This document shows, piece after piece, positions 24,165-33,847 of a DNA stretch of 45,604 nucleotides. How positions within the stretch are numbered: position 1 is the stretch's first letter; each line of letters starts with the position of its first letter. The notes below the pieces were generated by a model. That model made no database searches and was not told the DNA's origin. It saw only the letters and a program-made list of their open reading frames with translations. Both the position numbers and the translations under genes were made by a program. Origin of the DNA: Pseudomonas laurentiana (lineage in GTDB: Bacteria; Pseudomonadota; Gammaproteobacteria; Pseudomonadales; Pseudomonadaceae); contig NZ_BMQU01000014.1 in assembly GCF_014648275.1 (NCBI RefSeq), positions 110,550-156,153 on the forward strand, written 5' to 3'.

Positions 24165-26729
24165 TCAGGCGAAGGTAATTTCCTCGCCCTCCACTTTCGC
24201 GGTAATCGCGCTGCCAGGCAGGAAGTGCCCCGACAGAATCAGCTGCGCCAGCGGGTTTTCGATCCAGCGCTGAATGGCTCGTTTCAGTGGCCGTGCGCCG
24301 TAAACCGGGTCGTAACCAACGGCAATCAGCTTGTCCAACGCTTCCGGGCTGAGCTCCAGGCTCAGTTCGCGTTCTGCCAGACGACTGCGCAGGCGTCCAA
24401 GCTGGATCTGCGTGATGCCGGCGATCTGCTCGCGCCCCAGCGGCTCAAACACCACCACTTCGTCGATACGGTTGACGAACTCTGGCCGGAAGTGCGAACC
24501 GACCGCATCCATCACTGCTGCACGCTGGGCCTCGCGGTCCCCCACCAGCTCCTGGATCTGTGCCGAGCCCAGGTTGGAGGTCATCACGATCACGGTATTG
24601 CGAAAATCCACCGTACGCCCATGACTGTCAGTCAGACGACCATCTTCCAGCACCTGCAGCAGCACGTTGAAGACATCCGGGTGCGCTTTCTCGACCTCGT
24701 CGAGCAACACCACCGAGTAGGGCTTGCGACGTACCGCTTCGGTCAGGTAACCACCCTCTTCATAACCGACATAGCCCGGTGGCGCACCAATGAGCCGTGC
24801 CACGGAGTGTTTCTCCATGAACTCGGACATATCAATACGCACCATCGCCTCTTCAGTATCGAAGAGGAACTCGGCCAATGCCTTGCACAGTTCAGTCTTA
24901 CCGACGCCGGTTGGGCCAAGGAACAGGAACGAACCACTTGGCCGGTTCGGGTCGGACAAGCCGGCACGGGAGCGACGTACGGCGTTGGCCACTGCAACCA
25001 CGGCCTCTTCCTGGCCGATCACGCGTTCGTGCAGCAGGCTTTCCATCTTCAGCAGTTTCTCACGCTCGCCTTCGAGCATTTTCGAAACCGGGATGCCGGT
25101 CCATTTCGACACGACTTCGGCAATTTCTTCCTCGGTGACCTTGTTGCGCAGCAACTGATTCTCGGCCTTGCCGTGCTGGTCGACCATCTGCAGGCTGCGC
25201 TCCAGATCCGGAATCACACCGTACTGCAGCTCCGCCATGCGGCTCAGGTCACCCTTGCGCCGCGCAGCTTCAAGCTCCTGACGGGACTGCTCGATCTTCT
25301 GCTGGATCTGGGCCGAACCTTGCACCTCTGCCTTTTCCGAGGTCCAGACTTCTTCCAGATCGGAATACTCACGCTCAAGGCGCTCAATCTCTTCCGTCAG
25401 TTTCTCCAGGCGCTTGAGGGCGGCTTCATCCTTTTCCTTGCTCAATGCCTGGGACTCAACCTTCAGCTGAATCAGGCGACGCTCAAGGCGATCGAGCACT
25501 TCCGGCTTGGAGTCGATCTCCATACGGATACGGCTGGCAGCTTCATCGATCAGGTCGATGGCCTTGTCCGGCAACTGCCGGTCAGTGATATAGCGATGGC
25601 TGAGCTTGGCCGCTGCGATAATCGCGCCGTCAGTGATCGCCACTTTATGGTGAACCTCATAACGCTCTTTGAGGCCACGCAGAATGGCAATGGTGTCTTC
25701 TTCGCTCGGCTCATCCACCAGTACTTTCTGGAAACGCCGCTCCAGGGCCGCATCCTTCTCAATGTACTGACGGTACTCGTTGAGGGTCGTTGCGCCGACA
25801 CAATGCAGCTCACCACGCGCCAGCGCGGGCTTGAGCATGTTGCCGGCGTCCATGGAGCCCTCGCCCTTGCCGGCGCCGACCATGGTGTGCAGTTCGTCGA
25901 TGAACAGGATGATCTGGCCTTCCTGCTTGGACAGTTCGTTGAGCAGCGACTTGAGGCGCTCCTCGAACTCGCCACGGAACTTGGCGCCCGCAATCAAGGC
26001 CCCCATGTCCAGTGACAGCAGGCGCTTGCCCTTGAGGCCGTCCGGCACTTCGCCATTGATAATGCGCTGAGCCAGCCCTTCAGCAATGGCCGTTTTACCC
26101 ACGCCAGGCTCACCAATGAGCACCGGGTTGTTCTTGGTGCGGCGTTGGAGTACCTGGATGGTGCGACGGATCTCGTCGTCACGACCGATCACCGGGTCGA
26201 GCTTGCCCTCTTCAGCACGCTTGGTCAGGTCAATGGTGTACTTGTCCAGGGCCTGACGCGACTCTTCGGCATTCGGGTCATTCACTGCCTCGCCACCACG
26301 CAGGTTGCTGATGGCGTTTTCCAGTGCCTTCTTGGTCACACCCTGGCCAAGCAGGAGCTTGCCCAGCTTGCTGTTCTCGTCCATGGCGGCGAGCAGTACC
26401 AACTCGCTGGAGATGAACTGGTCACCCTTCTGTTGAGCCAGGCGGTCTGCCTGATTGAGCAGGCGCGCCAGGTCCTGGGACATGTTCACGTCGCCCGTGG
26501 GGTTCTGGATTTTTGGCAGTTGGTCGAGTTCTTTGGCAATGGCCTTGCGCAGGCTGTTGACGTCAAAGCCAACTTGCATCAGCAACGGCTTGATTGAGCC
26601 GCCCTGCTGATCGATGAGCGCCTGCAACAGGTGCGCAGGCTCAATGGCCGGGTGGTCCATGCCCACCGCCAGAGATTGGGAATCGGATAACGCCAGCTGT
26701 AGCTTGCTGGTCAAACGGTCAATACGCAT
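24165..26729 (-). CDS. clpB: ATP-dependent disaggregase ClpB
   Basis: Class I Hsp100 chaperone of 854 aa that, with DnaK, extracts polypeptides from aggregates. Order: N domain (about 1-145), NBD1 with Walker A GEPGVGKT at 206-213, a coiled-coil middle domain (about 410-520, rich in E, R, L and K), NBD2 with Walker A GPTGVGKT at 605-612, and the small C-terminal domain. No ClpP-binding IGL loop is seen, as expected. Start [10 protein letters not shown] is canonical and AGGAAGG lies just upstream. A sigma-32-like promoter precedes it and a terminator follows, so it is a single-gene heat-shock unit. Confidence 0.98.
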   Translation of the reverse strand: MRIDRLTSKLQLALSDSQSLAVGMDHPAIEPAHLLQALIDQQGGSIKPLLMQVGFDVNSLRKAIAKELDQLPKIQNPTGDVNMSQDLARLLNQADRLAQQKGDQFISSELVLLAAMDENSKLGKLLLGQGVTKKALENAISNLRGGEAVNDPNAEESRQALDKYTIDLTKRAEEGKLDPVIGRDDEIRRTIQVLQRRTKNNPVLIGEPGVGKTAIAEGLAQRIINGEVPDGLKGKRLLSLDMGALIAGAKFRGEFEERLKSLLNELSKQEGQIILFIDELHTMVGAGKGEGSMDAGNMLKPALARGELHCVGATTLNEYRQYIEKDAALERRFQKVLVDEPSEEDTIAILRGLKERYEVHHKVAITDGAIIAAAKLSHRYITDRQLPDKAIDLIDEAASRIRMEIDSKPEVLDRLERRLIQLKVESQALSKEKDEAALKRLEKLTEEIERLEREYSDLEEVWTSEKAEVQGSAQIQQKIEQSRQELEAARRKGDLSRMAELQYGVIPDLERSLQMVDQHGKAENQLLRNKVTEEEIAEVVSKWTGIPVSKMLEGEREKLLKMESLLHERVIGQEEAVVAVANAVRRSRAGLSDPNRPSGSFLFLGPTGVGKTELCKALAEFLFDTEEAMVRIDMSEFMEKHSVARLIGAPPGYVGYEEGGYLTEAVRRKPYSVVLLDEVEKAHPDVFNVLLQVLEDGRLTDSHGRTVDFRNTVIVMTSNLGSAQIQELVGDREAQRAAVMDAVGSHFRPEFVNRIDEVVVFEPLGREQIAGITQIQLGRLRSRLAERELSLELSPEALDKLIAVGYDPVYGARPLKRAIQRWIENPLAQLILSGHFLPGSAITAKVEGEEITFA

Positions 26730-26806
26730 AAGTTACCTTCCTAGTTAGGGCAGGTCGGAGCGATGGACACACCTGATGAAGATAAACCTGCCAGAGATAC
26801 CACAGT

Positions 26807-26834
26807 AGTTTGGGATCATTCTGGAAGATTCAAG
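26807..26834 (-). promoter_or_regulatory. sigma-32 heat-shock promoter of clpB
   Basis: On the minus strand CTTGAA (26829-26834) is followed after 14 bases by CCCAAACT (26807-26814), close to the RpoH consensus CTTGAA-N13/15-CCCCATNT. The ATG of clpB is about 78 bases further on. Confidence 0.78.
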
Positions 26835-26854
26835 CGTAGCGCGCTTGACGCAGA

Positions 26855-27595
26855 TCAGCGCGGAGCGAGCCAGACCAGCGAAGCGAAGCGGCCAGTGCCC
26901 GGATTACGCCGGTAGGAGTAGAAGCGAGGATCGTTGAACGTACAGAAACCACCACCATACACCGCCGTCACACCCCGTGCGGCCAGGCGCAGACGCGCCA
27001 GTGCATAGATATCAGCCATGTACTTGCCGGGTTTGTCGCCGGGGACAAAGGCCTGGGCTGTTTCTGGATGCGTGGCCATGAATGCGTCACGCACTTCGGC
27101 CCCGACTTCGAAGGCAGCGGGGCCAATGGCCGGCCCCAGCCAGACCAGCACGTCGCGCGGATCAACCTGCAGGCTGTCCAGCGTGGCTTCGAGCACACCG
27201 TTGGCCAAACCGCGCCAGCCCGCATGGGCGGCCGCGACCCGAGTACCAGCACGGTCGCAGAACAACGCGGGCAAGCAATCGGCAGTCATCACGGTGCAGG
27301 CCACAACCGGCGTGTCGGTCCAGCTAGCATCGGCTTCAGCGATCACGCCCGGGTCGGCGTGCGCCACCACGACGCCATGAACCTGCTTGAGCCAGGCCGG
27401 TTGGATGGCGTATTCAGCGGTAAGGCGCTGACGGTTTTCGGCGACTGCTGCCGGCTCATCACCGACATGATCGCCCAGATTGAGGCTGTCGTAGGGCGCC
27501 TGACTGACGCCCCCGGCACGCGTGGTGACGCACGCCTTGACCACGGCTGGCGCAGGCCAGTCCGGGATCAGCAGGTCGCACGCCAACCGGCTCAT
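26855..27595 (-). CDS. pgeF: PgeF/YfiH family multicopper-type laccase-domain protein
   Basis: Cytosolic protein of 246 aa of the former DUF152 family. The zinc-binding signature is complete: LKQVHG (His), MTADCLPALFC (Cys) and AAHAGWRGLANGV (His). TTRAGGVSQAPYDSLNLGDHVGD is the conserved N-terminal stretch. E. coli YfiH (PgeF) corrects misincorporated L-Ser in peptidoglycan precursors, and other members show purine nucleoside phosphorylase/adenosine deaminase activity. It overlaps the rluD stop by four bases, a conserved linkage, so it is cotranscribed with rluD. Confidence 0.92.
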   Translation of the reverse strand: MSRLACDLLIPDWPAPAVVKACVTTRAGGVSQAPYDSLNLGDHVGDEPAAVAENRQRLTAEYAIQPAWLKQVHGVVVAHADPGVIAEADASWTDTPVVACTVMTADCLPALFCDRAGTRVAAAHAGWRGLANGVLEATLDSLQVDPRDVLVWLGPAIGPAAFEVGAEVRDAFMATHPETAQAFVPGDKPGKYMADIYALARLRLAARGVTAVYGGGFCTFNDPRFYSYRRNPGTGRFASLVWLAPR

Positions 27596-28554
27596 CCGAC
27601 GAACGCCTCGCGGTCCTGCTTGAGCAGCGACAGCAGCCAGACGAAATCATCCGGCAACGGCGACTCCCAGCTCATGCGCTCACCGGTCACCGGGTGGTCC
27701 AGCTCAAGGAAGCGTGCATGCAGGGCTTGACGAGGGAAGTTCTTGATCGCTTCGACCATCGTCGGGCTCGCCGCCGGTGGAATACGGAAGCGCCCGCCAT
27801 AGACCGGATCACCGACCAACGGGAAATTCACGTGCGCCATGTGCACGCGGATCTGGTGGGTACGGCCGGTTTCCAGCTTGACCCGTACATGGGTATGCGA
27901 GCGGAAACGCTCAAGCACGCGGTAGTGGCTGATAGCAGGCTTGCCACCTTCCATCACGCCCATACGCTGACGCTGGGTGCCATGACGGCCAATCGGTGCG
28001 TTGATCTTGCCACCCGCAGTCACCACGCCCACCACGATGCATTCGTAGATACGGCTGACGGTACGGCTTTGCAACTGGCTAACCAGTTGGGTCTGCGCCT
28101 GAATGGTCTTGGCCACGACCATCAAACCGGTGGTGTCCTTGTCCAGACGGTGGACGATACCGGCACGCGGTACATTGACGATGTCAGGTACGTGGTGCAG
28201 CAGGGCATTGAGCAACGTGCCATCGGCATGCCCTGCGGCCGGGTGAACGACTAGCCCGGCCGGCTTGTTGATGACCATGATCTGGTCGTCTTCATAGACG
28301 ATGTCCAGCTCAATATCCTGGGCCACCCACTCGCCTTGGGCCTCTTGCTCGGCGTCCAGCGCCAGCAACGAACCACCATGAACGATATCGCGCGGGCGCA
28401 GGACATTGCCGTCGACAGTCAGGCGGCCCTCTTTGATCCAGGCGGACAGGCGCGAGCGCGAATGCTCGGCAAACAATTGGGCGGCGACTTGGTCGAGGCG
28501 TTGACCGCCCAATTCGGACGGCACCTCTGCGCGAAGTGAAATAATCTCAGACAT
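27592..28554 (-). CDS. rluD: 23S rRNA pseudouridine(1911/1915/1917) synthase
   Basis: Enzyme of 320 aa that makes three pseudouridines in helix 69 of 23S rRNA, needed for normal ribosome assembly and termination. An N-terminal S4 domain (about 17-65, [22 protein letters not shown]) precedes the RluA-type catalytic domain with HRLDKDTTG and catalytic Asp138. [15 protein letters not shown] is the conserved RNA-binding motif near 230. It is followed by pgeF and is divergent from bamD. Confidence 0.97.
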   Translation of the reverse strand: MSEIISLRAEVPSELGGQRLDQVAAQLFAEHSRSRLSAWIKEGRLTVDGNVLRPRDIVHGGSLLALDAEQEAQGEWVAQDIELDIVYEDDQIMVINKPAGLVVHPAAGHADGTLLNALLHHVPDIVNVPRAGIVHRLDKDTTGLMVVAKTIQAQTQLVSQLQSRTVSRIYECIVVGVVTAGGKINAPIGRHGTQRQRMGVMEGGKPAISHYRVLERFRSHTHVRVKLETGRTHQIRVHMAHVNFPLVGDPVYGGRFRIPPAASPTMVEAIKNFPRQALHARFLELDHPVTGERMSWESPLPDDFVWLLSLLKQDREAFVG

Positions 28555-28704
28555 GCTCGGATCGGCGGCGGTACAGCCTTTGGTTTCGGCTGCAGGCTTG
28601 TGGTTAAATACGGCTTCTTTTTACCCCGGGTATTGCAACGGGGTGTTCATCATAACAGGACGGCCTCGCCCAAGACAGCAGCCGTCAAAGGGACGCAAGC
28701 CGCC

Positions 28705-29721
28705 ATGCAAGTGAAACACCTGCTGCTGATCGCCATCCTAGGACTCACTGCTGCTTGTTCTTCGAAGGAAGTCGTCGACGAAAACCTCAGCGAAGCCGAG
28801 CTTTATCAGCAGGCGCAGAGCGACCTGGACAACCATAGCTACACCAGCGCCACCGCCAAGCTCAAGGCCCTGGAGTCGCGCTACCCGTTCGGTCGCTACG
28901 CCGACCAGGCGCAACTCGAGCTGATCTACGCGAACTACAAGAACGCCGAACCTGAGGCAGCCAAGTCCGCTGCCGAGCGTTTCATCCGCCTGCATCCGCA
29001 GCACCCGAACGTCGATTACGCCTACTACCTCAAGGGCCTGACTTCGTTCGACCAGGACCGTGGCCTGCTGGCGCGGTTCCTGCCGCTGGACATGACCAAG
29101 CGTGACCCGGGCGCTGCTCGCGACTCGTACAACGAGTTCGCCCAGCTGACCAACCGCTTCCCGAACAGCCGTTATTCGCCCGATGCCAAGCAGCGCATGA
29201 TCTACCTGCGTAACCTGCTGGCAGCGTATGAAATCCATGTGGCCGACTACTACCTGACCCGTCAGGCCTATGTTGCTGCTGCCAACCGCGGGCGTTACGT
29301 CGTGGAAAACTTCCAGGAAACCCCATCGGTCGGTGACGGCCTGGCGGTCATGGTCGAGGCCTACCAGCGCCTGCACCTGGACGAGCTGGCAGCCAGCAGC
29401 CTGGACACCCTCAAGCTGAACTACCCCGACCACCCAAGCCTGGTTGATGGGCAGTTCGTGCCGCAGCAAGAAGAAGCCGATAACCGCTCCTGGCTGTCCA
29501 AGGCAACCTTGGGCCTGATCGAGACCGATACGCCACTGCCGCCGGGTGAAACCCGCGCCAACCAGGACGTGATCCGTCAGTATGAAGATGCCAAGGAAGC
29601 CATCCCGGAAGAATTGCTGCCGAAACAAGGCGCAGCGGCCGAGGAAGAGAAGCACGAAGCAGAAGGCACGAGCAATGATCGTTCCTGGTTCAGCCGCATG
29701 ACCTTCGGTGTTTTCGACTGA
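28705..29721 (+). CDS. bamD: outer-membrane assembly lipoprotein BamD
   Basis: Essential lipoprotein of the BAM complex, 338 aa. The lipobox LTAAC puts the acylated Cys at 18. Tetratricopeptide-like helices follow: [36 protein letters not shown] and [10 protein letters not shown] are standard BamD signatures. The C-terminal extension past about 250 (acidic and proline-containing, ending [14 protein letters not shown]) is longer than in E. coli but usual for pseudomonads. It is divergent from rluD, as in related genomes, and is closed by a strong terminator. Confidence 0.96.
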   Translation: MQVKHLLLIAILGLTAACSSKEVVDENLSEAELYQQAQSDLDNHSYTSATAKLKALESRYPFGRYADQAQLELIYANYKNAEPEAAKSAAERFIRLHPQHPNVDYAYYLKGLTSFDQDRGLLARFLPLDMTKRDPGAARDSYNEFAQLTNRFPNSRYSPDAKQRMIYLRNLLAAYEIHVADYYLTRQAYVAAANRGRYVVENFQETPSVGDGLAVMVEAYQRLHLDELAASSLDTLKLNYPDHPSLVDGQFVPQQEEADNRSWLSKATLGLIETDTPLPPGETRANQDVIRQYEDAKEAIPEELLPKQGAAAEEEKHEAEGTSNDRSWFSRMTFGVFD

Positions 29722-29737
29722 TCGTCACGTAGAAGAT

Positions 29738-29765
29738 AAAGGGAGGCCAAGGCCTCCCTTTTTTT
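29738..29765 (+). terminator. Rho-independent terminator of bamD
   Basis: Stem AAAGGGAGGCC paired with GGCCTCCCTTT (about 29738-29762) with a tight AA loop and a following T-run to 29765, 17 bases past the bamD stop. Confidence 0.93.
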
Positions 29766-29812
29766 ATGCCCGCCGTTAAACTGGAGACTTAATCACTGAC
29801 TCGCTGGACATC

Positions 29813-30043
29813 ATGGTTCGCTTACTTTTCTGGATTGCCCTGATTGCTGCGGCCTTTTGGCTTTGGCGCAAGTTCAAGGCCGGCAACGCCGCCCCTCGCG
29901 ATACCTCGCCTGAGAACACCCTGAAAATGGTTCGCTGTGCGCATTGTGGCGTCCACGTACCGAATGATCGCGCCTTACGCCGGGGCGGCGAGTGGTATTG
30001 CAGCTCCGCACACCTGGAGAAAGGGCCGGTAGCGGATCGTTGA
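29813..30043 (+). CDS. PP0621 family protein
   Basis: Small 76-aa membrane-anchored protein. One N-terminal helix (about 4-20, LLFWIALIAAAFWLWRKF) is followed by a small metal-binding-like module: CAHC (about 42-45) and YCSSAH (about 62-67) could supply Cys/His ligands for zinc. NCBI uses the name PP0621 family for such pseudomonad proteins; the function is unknown. It lies between the bamD terminator and the convergent thiO gene and appears to be monocistronic. Confidence 0.85.
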   Translation: MVRLLFWIALIAAAFWLWRKFKAGNAAPRDTSPENTLKMVRCAHCGVHVPNDRALRRGGEWYCSSAHLEKGPVADR

Positions 30044-30096
30044 GCCCCGCAGGCGCTGGCGTTTCCAGCGTCGCGGGCTACTCGGACATCCGCTGT

Positions 30097-31191
30097 TTAC
30101 AGGCGACCCGCCGGGGCATAAGGGCTCGGGTCGATGATTGGGGCTCGCCCCAGTAACAGGTCGGCAAACAGTTGGCAGGACGCTGGCGCCAGCACGAGAC
30201 CATTGCGGTAGTGCCCGCAGTTCAGCCAAAGCCCTTGCCAGCCAGGCACTTCACCAATGTAGGGAATCCCCTCAGGGGAACCCGGGCGCAGGCCTGCCCA
30301 ATGAGCCACTGGCGTCGCATCAGCCAACGCCGGCAGCAGCTCCACCGCCGAAGCCTTGAGGCTCTCCAGTGCATCCTCGGTCGGAGCTTTGTCGAAGCCG
30401 CAGTGTTCAAGCGTACTGCCCACCAGAATGTGCCCGTCACGCCGCGGAATCGCATAACGCCCGTTAGCCAGTACCATGCTCGGCAGAAAGTCGGCAGCGC
30501 ACTTGTAGAGAATCATCTGACCCTTGACCGGCTCTACCGGCAAGTTCAATCCCAGGGTACCCAACAACTCGCCACTCCAGGCACCGGCGGTGAGCACGAC
30601 GCGATCGGCGGCAATGGCCCCGGATGCGGTTTCCACCCCTGTAATGGTCTCGCCCTCTCGCGAGAACCCGGTGATCTCGCAATGCTCTTTCAAAACCACA
30701 TTCGGCAGAGCCTGCAATGCTGCCTTGAGTGATTTGACCAATCGTGGGTTACGCACATTGGCAACGCCCGACATGTAGATAGCACGGCCAAAACCGCTGC
30801 CCAGCACCGGGACTGCCGCGTACGCCTGGGCAATATCCACAGCACTCAAAGGACGTCCTTCACGCGCCGCCCAGGCCAGGGCTTCGTCTTCATCGTCCAG
30901 GTCCAGCCAGTACAGACCCGTGGTGTGCACTTCAGGGTCGACACCGGTGCTGGCAAACAGACGCTCACCCAACTGTGGATAAAAATCCTGCGACCAATGC
31001 GCAAGGGCCGTCACAGCGGGACTGTAACGCCAGGGATAGAGCGGCGAAACGATCCCGCCCCCCGCCCAGGACGACTCCTTGCCCACCTCGCCCTTGTCAC
31101 AGAGCACCACCTGTTCGACCTCTGCAGCCAGGTTGAACGCAGTCAGCAGGCCGATTACCCCGCCACCGACAATCACTACTTGCTTAGTCAT
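30097..31191 (-). CDS. thiO: glycine oxidase ThiO-like FAD-dependent oxidoreductase
   Basis: Flavoenzyme of 364 aa of the DAO family. The FAD Rossmann motif VVIVGGGVIGLLTAFNLA is at the N-terminus, EVGKESSWAGGGIVSPLYPWRY follows, and the late GLRPGSPEGIPYIGEVPG plus GHYRNGLVLAP (about 335-346) are typical of glycine/D-amino acid oxidases. ThiO makes dehydroglycine for the thiamine thiazole ring; no other thi gene is near, so a general amino acid oxidase role is also possible. The start MTKQVVIVGG at 31191 is preferred; upstream in-frame starts add an unrelated Arg-rich stretch. It follows the minor pilin genes after 63 bases. Confidence 0.87.
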   Translation of the reverse strand: MTKQVVIVGGGVIGLLTAFNLAAEVEQVVLCDKGEVGKESSWAGGGIVSPLYPWRYSPAVTALAHWSQDFYPQLGERLFASTGVDPEVHTTGLYWLDLDDEDEALAWAAREGRPLSAVDIAQAYAAVPVLGSGFGRAIYMSGVANVRNPRLVKSLKAALQALPNVVLKEHCEITGFSREGETITGVETASGAIAADRVVLTAGAWSGELLGTLGLNLPVEPVKGQMILYKCAADFLPSMVLANGRYAIPRRDGHILVGSTLEHCGFDKAPTEDALESLKASAVELLPALADATPVAHWAGLRPGSPEGIPYIGEVPGWQGLWLNCGHYRNGLVLAPASCQLFADLLLGRAPIIDPSPYAPAGRL

Positions 31192-31254
31192 GTGTTGATC
31201 CAATACCCGAAATGAACCGTGACGCCGCCTCGGCGCCATGAACCTGCACAATCC

Positions 31255-31668
31255 TCAGTTACCCCAACAGTACGCCTGGCTGTGGTCGCCCGTTGCGCCA
31301 GGGTTACGGCGAATGCCGTCATGGCCTAGGACGAAGTCTGCGCAGCGATCACTGGCCATCAGCGTGCCTGGCCGACGTCGGGCAGACAGCACGAAGTCTT
31401 CGGCAGTGCGGCTGGCATGCAGGCTGTAATAGTCGGTGCCCGTGGGCAGAGGCGTTACCACCCCCTCGGTATCGGCATACTGACCTGCACGAGCGCGGTG
31501 CCGCTCAAGGCTCAGTGCGCTCTCGAACAACAACCCGGCGATTTCCGTGCGCGCGGCCTTTTTGATCTTTTCGCTGTAGCTGGGGTAGGCAATGCTCGCC
31601 AGAATGCCGACGACGGCGATGACAATCAACAGTTCGATCAGGGTAAGCCCCTTGCATGAACCTCTCAT
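31255..31668 (-). CDS. pilE: type IV minor pilin PilE-like
   Basis: Minor pilin of 137 aa. A seven-residue leader ending in Gly precedes LTLIELLIVIAVVGILASIAYP, with Glu at mature position 5. Cys residues near the C-terminus (RCADF and YCWGN) could form a disulfide. AYPSYSEKIKKAARTEI is typical of PilE. It lies last in the pilV-pilW-pilX-pilE run, 12 bases after pilX. Minor pilins prime pilus assembly and are processed by PilD. Confidence 0.88.
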   Translation of the reverse strand: MRGSCKGLTLIELLIVIAVVGILASIAYPSYSEKIKKAARTEIAGLLFESALSLERHRARAGQYADTEGVVTPLPTGTDYYSLHASRTAEDFVLSARRRPGTLMASDRCADFVLGHDGIRRNPGATGDHSQAYCWGN

Positions 31669-31680
31669 CGGGTACCCTCC

Positions 31681-32190
31681 CTATAGGACTTGTCGCCAGA
31701 GAATGCGTTGCATGGGCGGCCCGTCAGCCGCCAGCGTTAAGGCAAAGGTGCTTTCCAGCACTGTACGAGCGGCGCCCTGGCGGGCAACGGCGGTGATGCG
31801 ATACAGCATGACCGGCTCGTCCACAGGCATCCGGGCTGCATGGACGCTGCGCCCGAGTCGTTGAATCAGAAACAGGCCCGAGGCCGAGGCCGACCAAACC
31901 AGCCCCGAATGCCTTCCCGCGCCTCGATAAATACCAGGCGCCTGTACGTTGCCTGCTTCCGGCGGTGGCTGACAATAACGACACGGCGCCAGCTCAAGCC
32001 CTGCCTGCAACTGCGCCTCAGCATGACGCAAGGTTGTCTCTGCCTGCTCAAGCAGTTGAAGGGATACCAGCAGATTCCCCGACATTCGCTCCTGCAACAG
32101 CGCACTGTGCAGCGACGAAAGCCCCAGCAACCCCAGCAACATCGTCAGCAGCAGGCTTAGTAGCAGCACCATTCCGCGTTGCGTGCTCAT
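31681..32190 (-). CDS. pilX: type IV pilus assembly protein PilX-like
   Basis: Protein of 169 aa with the PilX N-terminal pattern: STQRGMVLLLSLLLTMLLGLLGLSSL, a hydrophobic helix without the Glu5 of other pilins, as is normal for PilX. ALLQERMSGN follows, as in the family. The ATG at 32190 has AGGTGG eight bases upstream; the in-frame GTG at 32202 overlaps that site. It starts three bases after the pilW stop. In P. aeruginosa PilX works with PilV, PilW and PilY1 at the pilus tip; pilY1 is missing next to it here. Confidence 0.82.
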   Translation of the reverse strand: MSTQRGMVLLLSLLLTMLLGLLGLSSLHSALLQERMSGNLLVSLQLLEQAETTLRHAEAQLQAGLELAPCRYCQPPPEAGNVQAPGIYRGAGRHSGLVWSASASGLFLIQRLGRSVHAARMPVDEPVMLYRITAVARQGAARTVLESTFALTLAADGPPMQRILWRQVL

Positions 32191-32192
32191 CG

Positions 32193-32849
32193 CTAAAACC
32201 ACCTGTTGCGCGGGGCGGCAGTCAGTTCGTAGGTTTGTGCTGCGACCCGCCCGTGCGGATCACTCAAGGTCAGACTCAAGTGCAGTTCATGAGGTGCAGC
32301 AGGATCAAACATCAGCCTTAGCGCACTCACGTTGTCGATCAGCACCGAACGACTGCCGCCACTGCTCAACAATAGTTGCCGTCCCTCCAGGCGGTAGGTC
32401 TGCCGCCGTATAGGCATTGCTGTCTGCCCTGCCCCGGCGCTGCGCACGCCTGGGTAGACATGTGCCGTCGTCAGGCAATCGGTGACCAGCGTCCAGTCTG
32501 GTGGGCCTCCCGTCTCACCAGACTCGCCAGCAATCAGGCTCAGGGCGCGCAAGCTGCCGTCAGGGGCGCGGTCAACTCTCAGTGGCTGCCGAAAGCGTTC
32601 GGCCGTCGAGGCGTCGGCAAAGGTGATCGCTTCATGCCGTAAGCACCCAGCCATACCTGCCATACGGATATCCCGAGCCATGCGCAGCAGTAAAAAGCGG
32701 GCATCCTCTTGCAGATGCGCCGCCAGCGCCTGAGCCTGCCAGACCTGGATCGCCCCCATGAACACCCGACTGCTGGCCAGCATCAGCAACACACCAATGC
32801 TCAATGCAACCAGTGACTCAAGCAGGCTGAAACCCGCCTGGCCTTTCAC
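32193..32849 (-). CDS. pilW: type IV pilus assembly protein PilW-like
   Basis: Protein of 218 aa. The pilin signal KGQAGFSLLESLVALSIGVLL has Gly-Phe at the cleavage site and Glu5. RFLLLRMARDIRMAGMAGC (about 51-69) is the PilW signature. It overlaps the pilV stop by four bases and is followed directly by pilX. It is a minor pilin of the priming complex, cleaved and methylated by PilD. Confidence 0.85.
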   Translation of the reverse strand: MKGQAGFSLLESLVALSIGVLLMLASSRVFMGAIQVWQAQALAAHLQEDARFLLLRMARDIRMAGMAGCLRHEAITFADASTAERFRQPLRVDRAPDGSLRALSLIAGESGETGGPPDWTLVTDCLTTAHVYPGVRSAGAGQTAMPIRRQTYRLEGRQLLLSSGGSRSVLIDNVSALRLMFDPAAPHELHLSLTLSDPHGRVAAQTYELTAAPRNRWF

Positions 32850-33214
32850 GGCAAAACCCGCCCGGCGATCTGCAGCACCCGGGAGGCACCGCCGGCTCGA
32901 CGATCATCCCAGGTCAGGGTCACGACCGTATCCGCGTTGGCCTGTACCACGTGTCCTTGGGCCGACGCCCCGGCAAAGGCCGCCGCACGCCGGCGCAGTG
33001 CCAAGCGTGCAGCGCCACTCACCTCACCGCTCGCACGAACCTGCTCAAGCAAACCTTGCGCTACAAGCGCCCCCTGACTGCTCATTCGTGCGCTATCGGT
33101 AGCCTGCAATGCCCGCAGTTGCAGCGTCGCGGCACTGAACAAGCCCAACCCGACCATCACCAGCGCCACCAGTACTTCAATCAGGGTCATGCCACCTTGC
33201 GACCTCCTGGCCAT
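32846..33214 (-). CDS. pilV: type IV pilus modification/assembly protein PilV-like
   Basis: Minor pilin of 122 aa. SQGGMTLIEVLVALVMVGLGL gives the PilD site with Glu5. AATLQLRALQATDSARMSSQGALVAQGLLEQVR shows the PilV/GspI-like pattern of residues. It is shorter than P. aeruginosa PilV. It is first in the pilV-pilW-pilX-pilE operon and divergent from the fimT-like gene, with about 108 bases between the two starts that must carry both promoters. Confidence 0.85.
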   Translation of the reverse strand: MARRSQGGMTLIEVLVALVMVGLGLFSAATLQLRALQATDSARMSSQGALVAQGLLEQVRASGEVSGAARLALRRRAAAFAGASAQGHVVQANADTVVTLTWDDRRAGGASRVLQIAGRVLP

Positions 33215-33322
33215 GTATCGCCTCCTGCGATTTTTCCACCTGCCTTAGACAACCCGGCCGACTGGACAAACTTCCCGCCGCCCCCGAACCTGAAGCGAAG
33301 CACTTCCAGGGAGGAATGCAGC

Positions 33323-33847
33323 ATGCAGCAACAGGGAGTAACACTGATTCAACTGCTGTACGCACTGATGCTAATGACCCTGCTGCTGCATTTAGGGATA
33401 CCGGCCTACAGTGACATGAGCACCCGCCTACAGCGTCAGGCCAGCGCGCAGCAACTGGTACTCGCGCTGAACAATGCCCGCGGCGAAGCGCTACAGCGCA
33501 ACCAGATCGTGGTGCTGCAGGCCATTGAGGGGGATTGGCGCAACGGTTGGCGCACCGTGCTGGAACAAGAAACCCGGACGCTGTTGCACGAGTATCGCGC
33601 CAGTGGCCGGGTCTTGATTGTTGGCAACCAGCCACTCGCACGTCAGGTGCGTTTCAGTGGCCTGGGCACACCGCTGCAGGGCAGCGGTGCCTTTCTGGCG
33701 GGCACCTTGCACATCTGTGAAGATGCCACTGCCAGAAGCCATTATCAGGTCGTACTGTCCCGCTCGGGGCGGGTCAGCCTGAGGCAGGCTTTGCACGAAC
33801 AGCCGCTGTGCGCGGCGGTCGGTTCAGGTCAGCGAACGGACCCGTAG
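33323..33847 (+). CDS. fimT: GspH/FimT-like pseudopilin with Glu5 replaced by Gln
   Basis: Pseudopilin of 174 aa of the GspH/FimT family. The leader MQQQG precedes [20 protein letters not shown], and the family's [17 protein letters not shown] follows at about 50-66. Mature position 5 is Gln (codon CAA) instead of the near-invariant Glu. AGGGAGGAA lies just before the ATG. FimT/FimU-type pilins take part in pilus priming and in DNA uptake. It is transcribed opposite to the other minor pilins and overlaps the convergent ispH end by 24 bases. Confidence 0.82.
   Translation: MQQQGVTLIQLLYALMLMTLLLHLGIPAYSDMSTRLQRQASAQQLVLALNNARGEALQRNQIVVLQAIEGDWRNGWRTVLEQETRTLLHEYRASGRVLIVGNQPLARQVRFSGLGTPLQGSGAFLAGTLHICEDATARSHYQVVLSRSGRVSLRQALHEQPLCAAVGSGQRTDP

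Noticed and set aside
24225-26015. A 596-codon open frame on the plus strand opposite clpB
   Set aside because: Antisense to clpB, with no domain signature and biased composition (many His, Gln and Leu). It has no independent ribosome site or promoter that I could see.
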